Source of the DNA: an uncultured Bacilli bacterium
Lineage (GTDB): Bacteria > Bacillota_I > Bacilli_A > RF39 > UBA660
Direction of reading: 5' to 3'
Length of the DNA: 32,377 bases
NCBI GenBank assembly: GCA_944372545.1
Contig: CALVZO010000014.1
Coordinates: 1-32,377 of the forward strand
Shown here: positions 15,283-22,453 of the stretch, in pieces
Position numbering within the stretch: the stretch's first letter is position 1
Layout of the letters: each line of letters starts with the position of its first letter
The notes under the pieces: model-generated
What the model was told of the DNA's origin: nothing
The model's input: only the letters and a program-made list of their open reading frames with translations
Database searches by the model: none
Position numbers and translations under genes: made by a program

Positions 15283-16001
15283 AATTTTTTTCCTTCTTTC
15301 TTTTCTATAATAGGTATATTAAAACCTTTATTTTTTAATTCGTTAATGCTTAACACTTCGTTTATGTGCATTAAGAAAATTTTTTTTCTTTCCAAAATAT
15401 CTGTTGCTTCTTCTAATTTTTGAAGGAGCAAATGTTCATCTTGTAACTTTGGATTATTACATATTTCTGTGTATATTTGTGCATTAGGATATTTTATATA
15501 TTTTTTTATATAATCAATATTATTATTGTCTGCAGAATAATAGATAAGACTTTCTTCATCTTCTAAAACAAAACAATAGCATGGTAGATTTTTAACATGA
15601 TTCGCCTTTAATATGTCAAAAGATATTAAATCTAATTCCTTTTTAAAAAAATCTTCATTGACATATTCAACTTCTGTAGTTATATCAACTAATCGCAAAT
15701 ATTCTTTTAAATTAGAAATAAATTCTTCATCTTTAGGTAAAACAATTCTATTTAATATTTTTTTATTATATTTTGAATAGAATAGTAAAGTACCTAAACT
15801 TCCAATATGATCCGAATGTGTATGAGAAATTAATATATATAATTCTTTTATATCAGATAATAGATCATCTTTTATAATTTTTCTCGCAATAGACTCTCCA
15901 CAATCTATTAATATCATTTTAGCATCTTTTTTTATATAAGCAGAAGTATTATCTTCGTTGATATTCCAAGCAGATCCTATACCTAAAAATTTAATTTTCA
16001 T
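15267..16001 (-). CDS. Metallo-beta-lactamase-fold hydrolase
   Basis: 244 residues. KFLGIGSAW start is RNase Z/PhnP/ComA-like; metal motif SHTHSDHIG (HxHxDH) near residues 59-67; later acidic and His positions include SADNNN (about 155) and a C-terminal LMHINE. The ATG overlaps the kinase stop (ATGA-type, 4 bases). Family members hydrolyse phosphodiesters, cyclic nucleotides or thioesters. PhnP- or RNase-Z-like phosphodiesterase activity on a nucleotide intermediate would fit the neighbours, but this is inference. Confidence 0.88.
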   Translation of the reverse strand: MKIKFLGIGSAWNINEDNTSAYIKKDAKMILIDCGESIARKIIKDDLLSDIKELYILISHTHSDHIGSLGTLLFYSKYNKKILNRIVLPKDEEFISNLKEYLRLVDITTEVEYVNEDFFKKELDLISFDILKANHVKNLPCYCFVLEDEESLIYYSADNNNIDYIKKYIKYPNAQIYTEICNNPKLQDEHLLLQKLEEATDILERKKIFLMHINEVLSINELKNKGFNIPIIEKKEGKKLWKKK

Positions 16002-16606
16002 TTTTCTTTAACCAATTTTTTGACTTTAGGTTTTATTTTCAATATTTCGTGATCTACCATTTGTTTTACTTCGTCTAAAGTTTTATCTTCTGTATTTATG
16101 ACAATATATGGTAAATTAAACTTTTCTACAAAATAAATCATTTTATTATATCCATCATCCATTTTATCTGGATCATTTAAATCGGGATCATGTTTATCTC
16201 TTTTTCTTAATCTTTCCATTCTTGTTTTAGGTGTAGCATACAATATAATAGTTAAATCTGGTGTTCTAGAAGTTTCAATTAATGCCTTAAAAATAGGTTC
16301 ACTTTTTAAATCACCATTCCAATAATAATTAGAAACAAGATGTCTGTCTATTACAACATTTTCATTTTGAAAAATTCTTGACACATAAATATTGCCTAAA
16401 CTAAAATACCAAGATTTAACAATAGTGTCATCAATATCATACATTCTATTTGCAACTTTCATTAAATCTGCATATTTTTTATCTGCACCATCATTGTAAA
16501 AATAGTGCAAAGGTTTTTCAATGAAAGTAAAACCATGTTGTTGACAAATATGTTTTGAAATTTCTGTTTTACCAACACCATCCATACCTTCAACTGCAAT
16601 CATCAT
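15998..16606 (-). CDS. Thymidylate/deoxynucleoside kinase-like P-loop kinase
   Basis: 202 residues. Walker A EGMDGVGKTE at about residues 6-15, DRHLVSNYYW (DR(H/Y) motif of Tmk/dNK, about 84-93), and a lid-like RMERLRKRDKHDPDLND stretch (about 129-145). Fits the Tmk/deoxynucleoside kinase superfamily, which phosphorylates (d)NMPs or deoxynucleosides with ATP. Start ATGATG overlaps the HAD stop TGA. C-terminus is Lys-rich (KPKVKKLVKEK). Probably an accessory kinase for a pathway nucleotide rather than housekeeping tmk. Confidence 0.85.
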   Translation of the reverse strand: MMIAVEGMDGVGKTEISKHICQQHGFTFIEKPLHYFYNDGADKKYADLMKVANRMYDIDDTIVKSWYFSLGNIYVSRIFQNENVVIDRHLVSNYYWNGDLKSEPIFKALIETSRTPDLTIILYATPKTRMERLRKRDKHDPDLNDPDKMDDGYNKMIYFVEKFNLPYIVINTEDKTLDEVKQMVDHEILKIKPKVKKLVKEK

Positions 16607-17487
16607 TTTTTAACACCTCCCGTCATATAATAATTTAATCCCTCTGCAACACCAGAATTATTATTATCTTTTTTTGTAATATATTTTGCTAACTTTTTTG
16701 CATGTTCTGTACCATTACTCATACAAATTGAATTTGGGAATTTAGATAACATTTCTAAATCATTATCCCCATCACCAACTACCAAAATTTCATCTATAGG
16801 AATATTCAAAATTTTTGATAATTCAATTAGTCCAGATGATTTTGTATCCTTTGTAGATCCGATTTCTATGTAGTTTATTTTCTTGTTTATGATATGTTCA
16901 TATAAATTTCTATTATGTTCTGTAATAAACAAATTATATTTTTTTAATATTTCTTCAAGTTCTTTGATAGTTATATCAAGATCTTGTTCTGAAACAATAA
17001 CAACCTTTGTTATTGGATTATTTATTATATACTCATTTAAATTTTCAACTAGAAAACAAGCACTTTTTAATTCATCTGGATAACCTTGATTTAAGATATT
17101 GTGTTTTAAATTGAAATAATCCATTTGATCTGACACTTCACAAAATTCCTGATTTAGATGAATATATAAATTATTTTTTTTACAATAATTATATATTTCT
17201 AAAACTGCTTTAGTTTTTAACAATGAACACTTTAAAGTTTTTAAATTATTTATATCTAATAAATGACTGCCATTACTAAAAACTCCATAATCACATTTAA
17301 TTTGTTTGCTAATATATTTTGTAGAAGAATATTCTCTCGCAGTTGATAATACAATTTTTATTCCTTTACTTTTTAAATTTTGAATAGTATCCAAATTTTC
17401 TTTAGAAATAGTATTATCATCACTAAGTAATGTACCACCAATATCCAATGCAACTAACGATATCTTATTTATAAAATTCACCCCCAC
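16603..17487 (-). CDS. HAD-superfamily phosphatase, Cof type, with altered DxD motif
   Basis: About 290 residues. Motif I reads ALDIGGTLL, so the second Asp of DxDGT (general acid/base) is Gly. Motif II STAREYSS, a Lys region near 160-200, and VVGDGDNDLEML (motifs III/IV) are intact, ending with the usual MSNGTEHAKKLAKYIT. Cof-type enzymes dephosphorylate sugar phosphates, PLP or nucleotides. Loss of the second Asp may slow or alter the reaction, as in phosphonatase-like members. Start is uncertain: GTG at 17487 or GTG at 17481, both in a GTGGGGGTG stretch. Confidence 0.85.
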   Translation of the reverse strand: MGVNFINKISLVALDIGGTLLSDDNTISKENLDTIQNLKSKGIKIVLSTAREYSSTKYISKQIKCDYGVFSNGSHLLDINNLKTLKCSLLKTKAVLEIYNYCKKNNLYIHLNQEFCEVSDQMDYFNLKHNILNQGYPDELKSACFLVENLNEYIINNPITKVVIVSEQDLDITIKELEEILKKYNLFITEHNRNLYEHIINKKINYIEIGSTKDTKSSGLIELSKILNIPIDEILVVGDGDNDLEMLSKFPNSICMSNGTEHAKKLAKYITKKDNNNSGVAEGLNYYMTGGVKK

Positions 17488-17495
17488 ACAATTTA

Positions 17496-17523
17496 ATTAT
17501 AACATTTTTTAAATAAATAGAAA
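17496..17523 (-). promoter_or_regulatory. Candidate promoter for the HAD gene and the genes downstream
   Basis: Minus strand: TTTCTA (17523-17518), 16-base spacer, TATAAT (17501-17496), then the GTG starts. It lies after the LysR gene, so the HAD-onward genes may have a promoter apart from the GreA-like/LysR pair, possibly the LysR target. Confidence 0.4.
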
Positions 17524-17580
17524 TTATATCTTTTTTATAACTCTATAACTTGAGGTTATATAGCCAAACAAAAAAAAGAA

Positions 17581-18450
17581 TCACTTTGTAATATGATTCT
17601 TAATGAAATAATTTGCTAAATTAGTTAAATAATCTTCTATATATACTAGATTTAATTCTAATTTTGGTAAATCATAAGATGTTTTAAGTTCTATTAATTT
17701 ATTTTCCTCTAATTCTCTTTTTACCGATTGTTTTACAACATAACCTGTTCCAATATCTTTTTTTACTGATGATATAATTAGATCAGTAGTTTCAACTTCT
17801 AATACAACATCTAATTTTACATCATGTTTTGCTAACTCTTTTTCTAAATTCTTTCTAATTGAACTTCTTTCATAAGGCATGATATATTTATGATTTTCTA
17901 TATTAGTTTCTTTATTGTTTTTTGAAGTTATAAAACAAGTATCAAATGATGCTAAAGATATAACTTTCATATCTTTATTAATTATATTTATTGGCGAACT
18001 ATCGATGACAAAATCTATTCTATGATCCTCTAATCCTTTTAGTAATTCTGTAGTTGTTCCATTAATAATTCTAAAAAAGACATTTGGATGTGTTTTTCTG
18101 TATTCTTCAACATATTCTAATAAATAGAATGAAGCAATATGAGCAGGTGCTCCAATTACTATTGTACCAATATTCATATTATTATTTTCTCTAATGATTT
18201 TTTCTCCCGCCATTAAATAATTATAAGATTTGTCAATATAGTTATATAGTTGTTTTCCATCATTAGTTAGTACTAATCCATTACTATCCCTATAAAATAA
18301 TTTTGTTCCTAGTAAATCTTCTAAATTTTTGATTTGCTTACTAATCGCCGGTTGTGAAACACATAATTTTTTTGATGCTTCAACAAACGAATTGCATTTT
18401 GAACAAATATAAAACACTTTATATAAATTTAAATTTATATCATTAATCAT
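17581..18450 (-). CDS. LysR-type transcriptional regulator
   Basis: About 289 residues from the ATG at 18450, 9 bases after an AAGGAG site; the GTG at 18459 is too close to that site. N-terminal winged HTH: SKCNSFVEASKKLCVSQPAISKQIKNLE split over residues about 15-42, then LGTKLFYRDSNGLVLT. The rest is the periplasmic-binding-like effector domain (TIVIGAP, HPNVFFRI, FVIDSSPI). LysR proteins respond to a small metabolite and activate nearby genes. Its ribosome site overlaps the stop of the upstream GreA-like gene. It may sense an intermediate or product of this cluster. Confidence 0.92.
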   Translation of the reverse strand: MINDINLNLYKVFYICSKCNSFVEASKKLCVSQPAISKQIKNLEDLLGTKLFYRDSNGLVLTNDGKQLYNYIDKSYNYLMAGEKIIRENNNMNIGTIVIGAPAHIASFYLLEYVEEYRKTHPNVFFRIINGTTTELLKGLEDHRIDFVIDSSPINIINKDMKVISLASFDTCFITSKNNKETNIENHKYIMPYERSSIRKNLEKELAKHDVKLDVVLEVETTDLIISSVKKDIGTGYVVKQSVKRELEENKLIELKTSYDLPKLELNLVYIEDYLTNLANYFIKNHITK

Positions 18451-18462
18451 CAATATCACTCC

Positions 18463-18969
18463 TTAATTATTATTAATTTTTTCAACAATATTAATCTCTA
18501 TTTTATTATTATTTACCACATAGTTTATAACTTTATCTTCTATATTTTTTAAATATAGTGCTTTACCAAGTGGACTATTAAGTGTGATTTCTTGAATATC
18601 TGTTTCTGGATCAATATTTGGTATAAAATTACCGGTTAATTTTATTGTAGTTTCTTCAATATCATCATCAGAATAATATATTTTTATTTTTAAAGTATCT
18701 CCAATATTTATCAAATTGCTTTTCTTTGTTTCTGGTTTTATAATTCTTAAAAATTGTTTGGTTTTTAACATATTTTCTATTTTTGTAGCAATGTAACGAC
18801 TTTCTCTCATTGATTCTTCAAAAGCAAAATTATCGTGCCAACCATCTCCAATAGCATCTTGATATGCTTCACTTCCAATAGATGAAAGTACTAAACTTTG
18901 TTGTTTTAATTTTTCTAATTCTTCTAAAAATTGATTATTCCCATATTCATCAACAAGAATTTCTTCCAT
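18463..18969 (-). CDS. GreA/GreB-like transcript cleavage factor, divergent (copy 2), first gene of operon A
   Basis: 168 residues from the ATG at 18969, which has GAGG 8 bases upstream. An ATG at 18987 falls only a few bases after the -10 box and is too early. Tip region reads GDGWHDNFAFEESM, with the same WHDN signature as copy 1. C-terminal domain has EITLNSPLGKALYLKN. The two copies therefore belong to one divergent sub-family in which the canonical DLSEN acids are rearranged. As the first gene after the promoter, it would be made together with the regulator and enzymes. Confidence 0.85.
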   Translation of the reverse strand: MEEILVDEYGNNQFLEELEKLKQQSLVLSSIGSEAYQDAIGDGWHDNFAFEESMRESRYIATKIENMLKTKQFLRIIKPETKKSNLINIGDTLKIKIYYSDDDIEETTIKLTGNFIPNIDPETDIQEITLNSPLGKALYLKNIEDKVINYVVNNNKIEINIVEKINNN

Positions 18970-18988
18970 AAAATCAGCCTCATACAAT

Positions 18989-19019
18989 ATTATACCATGA
19001 TTATTCGCTTATTTATCAA
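18989..19019 (-). promoter_or_regulatory. Promoter of cargo operon A
   Basis: Minus strand: TTGATA (19019-19014), 19-base spacer, then TGG-TATAAT (extended -10 at 18994-18989). The expected start of transcription falls near 18982, leaving a short leader before the ATG at 18969. Confidence 0.55.
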
Positions 19020-19257
19020 ATAATTTCATTTTTAACTCTTTTTTGCAATCTAAAATTTTTCTTTCTATTTTGTCTATTTCTTTGTTACGATCTTCTAATG
19101 TTTTTAAATTAGTTTCTTTTTGTTCATTTAGTTCTCTTATAATTCTATCATAATCTATACCTTGATCTTGCTTTCTAAAAACAAATATTAGAATAGCAAT
19201 TCCACCAAGACCACATAATATAAACAATAGAAATTGTAAATAGTTTGCTAGTTCCAT
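19009..19257 (-). CDS. Small single-span membrane protein with coiled coil
   Basis: 82 residues: membrane segment about 6-27 (QFLLFILCGLGGIAILIFVF), then a highly charged helical tail (RIIRELNEQKETNLKTLEDR onward, cut here) likely to form a coiled coil. Start overlaps the preceding gene by 10 bases, so the two small membrane proteins are coupled. No family recognised. Confidence 0.6.
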   Translation of the reverse strand: MELANYLQFLLFILCGLGGIAILIFVFRKQDQGIDYDRIIRELNEQKETNLKTLEDRNKEIDKIERKILDCKKELKMKLFDK

Positions 19258-19520
19258 CTTATCAACCTCTTAATCTTAACAAGAAATGTTAACCAAAATA
19301 ACTGCATTTTTTTACGAAATAAAATTCGTTTTTGTTTATCTACCATATCACAATATTTACCCCAGTCAGTTTCATAAGTTATTGTAGATTTATAATATTT
19401 TATTTTTGATAATTTTTTTCTTTCATCAGCTATGACATAAATAGCATAAGTTATTAAGAGTATAATCATAATTATACATAATATGCCATTAAATATTATA
19501 TCTCGATCCAATTTTATCAC
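19248..19520 (-). CDS. Small membrane protein, partner of the coiled-coil protein
   Basis: 90 residues: one clear membrane segment about residues 10-30 (ILCIIMIILLITYAIYVIA) and a basic C-terminal half with a weaker hydrophobic stretch (MQLFWLTFLV) near 73-82. Overlaps the next gene by 10 bases. The pair lies upstream of the metabolic operon in the element and may be a membrane complex of unknown role. Confidence 0.6.
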   Translation of the reverse strand: MIKLDRDIIFNGILCIIMIILLITYAIYVIADERKKLSKIKYYKSTITYETDWGKYCDMVDKQKRILFRKKMQLFWLTFLVKIKRLIRWN

Positions 19521-19573
19521 CTCACCACAGCATTAAACATTTCTTATTTTTGCATTTATAATAATATCATACT

Positions 19574-20086
19574 TTAATCTTTAAATATAGACATATTTTT
19601 TAAATAATCTTCATATATCCAATTTAATTGTTGCATATAAAAGTCTGTTTTATTTCTATCAATTTCTTTATGTGGAATAAATGCATTATAAAGATTATCT
19701 TTACGATTGTTTATAATACCAATATAAAATTTTTCTATTTTATCCAAATCTTTTTCATCATTTAATTGTTTACCTTCTAAAAAAACATTTACTTTTTGTA
19801 TAGCATTATATCTTTTTTCAATATCTTTCTTCGCATAATAGCGAGTATTATAAACTAAATTTGCTAAAAACATTCTTTTGAATTCCTGTAAAAATATATC
19901 AACTGAATCATGATAATCACTTTTTATATAAAGACTTCTATTATACATATTTTTTAAAGTTTCTTCCAAAATAATAACAAGTTCATTGTGTTTTATTGTA
20001 TATGTATTCCTTACATATCCAACATACTTATCTAACAATGCAACAAAATTTTCTTCAAAAGTTAAATAATCTCTGCCATATAACAA
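19574..20086 (-). CDS. Hypothetical 170-residue helical protein
   Basis: No recognised family; almost entirely predicted helical with many aromatic and charged residues (e.g. FEENFVALLDKYVGYVRNTY near the N-terminus). No membrane segment. Twelve bases after the 52-residue ORF, so likely in one transcript with it and the two small membrane proteins. ATG at 20086; the ribosome site is weak. Confidence 0.55.
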   Translation of the reverse strand: MLYGRDYLTFEENFVALLDKYVGYVRNTYTIKHNELVIILEETLKNMYNRSLYIKSDYHDSVDIFLQEFKRMFLANLVYNTRYYAKKDIEKRYNAIQKVNVFLEGKQLNDEKDLDKIEKFYIGIINNRKDNLYNAFIPHKEIDRNKTDFYMQQLNWIYEDYLKNMSIFKD

Positions 20087-20098
20087 TTTAGATTTTAA

Positions 20099-20257
20099 TT
20101 ATATTTTTCCTTTTTTAATTTTTTTAGCAAGATCATGCCCAATTTTTACGCTTAACAACTTATAAACTTCACCACTACAAGAATATCTATGAAATAACGA
20201 ATGCTTTTTCATTCTTTTTATCTGCATCGTATCTTTCAAGATAAAATCTGTTTTCAT
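20099..20257 (-). CDS. 52-residue basic protein
   Basis: Reads MKTDFILKDTMQIKRMKKHS and ends KIGHDLAKKIKKGKI. GGAGGTT ribosome site 7 bases before the ATG at 20257. Very basic, possibly nucleic-acid binding, and first gene of the minus-strand unit opposite the XRE regulator. No family recognised. Confidence 0.55.
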   Translation of the reverse strand: MKTDFILKDTMQIKRMKKHSLFHRYSCSGEVYKLLSVKIGHDLAKKIKKGKI

Positions 20258-20413
20258 TTGTTTTAACCTCCATTTTTATATTTTTTAAAGTACTACATCA
20301 ATTATAAGCATAAACTACTTTTTAAAAAAAATCAATGGGTTTTCTTAAACACTTGTGCAAAAGACAATTATTTAACACTTATATAAAATAAAAATAGGAT
20401 TGGAGGTAGTAAA
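20258..20413. promoter_or_regulatory. Divergent regulatory region of the XRE gene and the 52-residue ORF
   Basis: Plus strand: AAGACA (20361-20366), 17-base spacer, TAAAAT (20384-20389) in front of the XRE gene, whose GGAGG site is at 20402. Minus strand: TATAAT at 20306-20301 for the 52-residue ORF. The heptamer AACACTT occurs twice (20348-20354, 20374-20380), placed as a repressor direct repeat around the XRE -35/-10 would be. AAGTA...TACTT half sites flank the minus-strand -10. Assignment as operators is inference. Confidence 0.45.
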
Positions 20414-20716
20414 ATGACAAGCAAACAAATTCTTTCAATGAACTTAAAATACTATAGAAAACTCCTAAATTTATCTCAAGAAAAATTTGCAGATGGCATT
20501 GGTAGTAATCTTGTATATTTAAATCAATTAGAAAATGAGCGAAGAAAACCAACTATAGATATGTTAGATAAAATTGCAGATGGCATAACTACCATGTTAA
20601 AAAACAATAAGAAAAATTTAAAAGATTTAGATAATTTTAATATTACAAGTGCAATGCTTTTAACTTATGATAAAAATCATAAAACAAATTTTAGTAGGAT
20701 AGATGAAAAGAAATAA
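20414..20716 (+). CDS. XRE-family helix-turn-helix regulator of the element
   Basis: 100 residues. HTH_3 domain about 10-65: LKYYRKLLNLSQEKFADGIG, then LVYLNQLENERRKPTIDML, a textbook Cro/CI-type fold. Short C-terminal tail. GGAGG ribosome site 7 bases upstream. The only plus-strand gene at the element's right end, divergent from the minus-strand small genes, as phage- or element-type repressors often are. Probably controls element maintenance or the divergent operon. Confidence 0.88.
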   Translation: MTSKQILSMNLKYYRKLLNLSQEKFADGIGSNLVYLNQLENERRKPTIDMLDKIADGITTMLKNNKKNLKDLDNFNITSAMLLTYDKNHKTNFSRIDEKK

Positions 20717-20740
20717 CCATTAGTGATTATTTCTTTTTTT
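20707..20740 (+). terminator. Terminator of the XRE gene
   Basis: Perfect 10-bp stem AAAGAAATAA/TTATTTCTTT (20707-20716 with 20727-20736), 10-base loop, then a T run. It covers the stop of both convergent genes. Confidence 0.75.
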
Positions 20741-21005
20741 CAAATATTAATTCTTCAAAGTTTACCAACTTTATATTATGCTTTATTTTTAACAAAGATA
20801 TTGCATTTTCTATTATTTCTTCCTTTTCTTTTTTACTAAATTTTGGTTGTTCATATAAAGAATTATAAATTGTACTTCCAGATATATTGTGATATTCTTT
20901 GTTTGAAAATTCATAATTTAAATATAATAATTCTGTTAAAAGTTCTGTAGCATTTAATTTCTTAATGCTTTTTTCATTGGCTAAAAATAATTCATCTATT
21001 GACAT
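20727..21005 (-). CDS. Hypothetical 92-residue protein at the element's right end
   Basis: Helical, charged, no membrane segment (IDELFLANEKSIKKLNATEL at the start). GGAGG ribosome site before the ATG at 21005 and a strong promoter with consensus TTGACA upstream. Not recognised. It is the outermost gene of the element on this side; an excision/maintenance or accessory role is possible. Confidence 0.6.
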   Translation of the reverse strand: MSIDELFLANEKSIKKLNATELLTELLYLNYEFSNKEYHNISGSTIYNSLYEQPKFSKKEKEEIIENAISLLKIKHNIKLVNFEELIFEKKK

Positions 21006-21029
21006 AATTAATCCTCCATTATAAATTGC

Positions 21030-21059
21030 ATATTACCATGCTATAAAAGGGGTTGTCAA
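21030..21059 (-). promoter_or_regulatory. Strong promoter for the 92-residue gene
   Basis: Minus strand: TTGACA (21059-21054), 18-base spacer ending in TGG, TAATAT (21035-21030). Consensus -35, near the element end. Confidence 0.6.
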
Positions 21060-21104
21060 ATCATATTTATTTAGTAATAATTATAGTAATATTTAATATT
21101 ATTA

Positions 21105-21160
21105 ATTAGGACTAGCCATTGGCTAGTACAATATTAAATGTTGAACCAGGCTCAAACGTT
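21105..21160. other. Right attachment site (hybrid att) of the integrated element
   Basis: Element DNA ending ...ATATTAAATGT (to 21141) meets host PBP DNA TGAACCAGGCTC. GT at 21140-21141 is the shared crossover dinucleotide. The element arm holds a perfect 8-bp palindrome with one central base, ACTAGCCATTGGCTAGT (21111-21127), related to the left-arm CGCCATTGGTG, likely a recombinase-binding symmetry. Confidence 0.72.
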
Positions 21161-22011
21161 TTCCAAATAGGCAAGTTTCTATTAATAACTTCTTCACTAT
21201 AATCTTGGTAATTTTCAGGATCAAAACTAGGTTTACTCCCCATTGCTAATACTTCACCAGTTTTTGGATTCATAATAATTGCTAAAGCCTCATCACTATC
21301 ATATTTAGACATTGCATTATTAAGTTCATTATCTAATGCCATAATAAGTTCAATATCTAAAGTAAGTTCTAAAGTCATACCTTTAGTGGGGGCTACATAA
21401 CTATCAGGAATTTCTAATTTATTTCCTTTTCCATCACTATAATACTTTAATTCCCCATTTGTACCCGTTAAATATTTATCATAAGTAAGTTCTAATCCCG
21501 ATAATCCTTGATTATCTCTTCCAACAAATCCAATAATATGTGATAGTGCATCTTTATACGGGTAATATCTTTTAGTATCTACTACTAAGTATACGCCATC
21601 ATACCCTAAGGCATCTATTTTATCGGCAACCGTGCTATCTAAATCCATACCTTTTCTAATTATTTCCATACTACTATTTTTAGATACATATTTATATACA
21701 TCTTCATAATCACAGTTTAATATAGAAGCAATATCCCTAGATACTTTTTCTTTGTCTTCTATCTGATTAGGAACTACATAAATAGTTGTAGTAACTACAC
21801 TTGTTGCAAGCACTACACCATTTCGATCAACTATATCTCCTCTTGGAGCATTAATAGTCATTTTCCTACTCCATAAATCTTCCGTTAGTTTTGATAGTTT
21901 ATTATAAGATATAACCTCGATATAAAATACTTTACCAATTATTAATAAAAAACAAATAACCACTACCAATATAGCAAATCTAATTCGAATATGAATATCA
22001 TTAAAAAACAT
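21112..22011 (-). pseudogene. 5' fragment of a SpoVD-like penicillin-binding protein
   Basis: Intact up to the element: cytoplasmic start MFFNDIHIRIRF, membrane anchor about 9-30, PBP dimerisation part (APRGDIVDRNGVVLA), then the first part of the transpeptidase domain up to KTFEPGST. Host sequence ends at 21142; the last codons (FNIVLANG, stop at 21112) come from the element. ATG at 22011 is preferred over GTG at 22023 because GGTG lies at the right distance. The serine of STFK is retained here while its lysine is now 18 kb away at about 2914, so no active enzyme can be made. SpoVD/PBP2 transpeptidases cross-link peptidoglycan in division or spore cortex. Confidence 0.9.
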
Positions 22012-22321
22012 ATTATTCACCACTAAATAATATGTTTATATATTTATTTTAATTAATTCTAATACTTTTAATTATTTTTCATTAATAATATTAATAGGTT
22101 TAGTTTTAGAAATTTTTAAAATAGGAATAATTGAACTTACTATTAATAACTAAAGTAATTATTACAAACATACTTATTATACAATTTAAATTAAATATAA
22201 TTATTTTTGCATAAAAGAATAATACTTTGGCTATATAATTATTGACAATATTTATTGCTAATAAAGTACTTATACTTGATGACATTAAAGTAAAAATATC
22301 TATTATTCCACTTTCTAACAT

Positions 22322-22357
22322 AAAAAAATTAAAATGACATTATTAATCATTTTAATT
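22322..22357 (-). terminator. Terminator downstream of the rhodanese/thioredoxin-like pair
   Basis: Minus strand: perfect 11-bp stem AATTAAAATGA/TCATTTTAATT (22347-22357 with 22327-22337), 9-base loop, then seven T. It lies about 100 bases after the thioredoxin-like gene. The stretch from here to 22012 shows no supported gene, only AT-rich DNA. Confidence 0.7.
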
Positions 22358-22453
22358 TACATAACTTGTTTTAAATGACTTTAAGGACAAATGAAGAAAA
22401 AATATATTCATTAAATACTATGTTTTTCCTAATATAGTTAATTATTAAAGATA

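Larger units (their letters stand above)
2921..21141. mobile_element. Integrated large-serine-recombinase element, about 18.2 kb, inside a SpoVD-like gene
   Basis: Boundaries come from the split host gene. Joining base 2920 to base 21142 and reading the minus strand gives TTT GAG CCT GGT TCA ACT TTC AAA, i.e. FEPGSTFK, with the frame continuing on both sides. The recombinase gene lies at the left end reading towards the junction. Contents: recombinase, two tiny coupled ORFs, a roughly 13-kb metabolic cargo cluster, two small membrane proteins, unknown genes, and an XRE regulator at the right end. No relaxase, secretion or phage structural genes were recognised, so transfer is probably passive or helper-dependent (inference). 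Confidence 0.85.

Noticed and set aside
2921-21141. Prophage or conjugative element
   Set aside because: No capsid, terminase, tail, lysis, relaxase, coupling ATPase or secretion genes were recognised; only recombinase and regulators point to mobility.
22106-22321. 71-codon hydrophobic minus-strand frame
   Set aside because: Its ATG lies at the T run of a strong terminator, there is no ribosome site, and the AT-rich low-complexity composition alone can produce such a frame.
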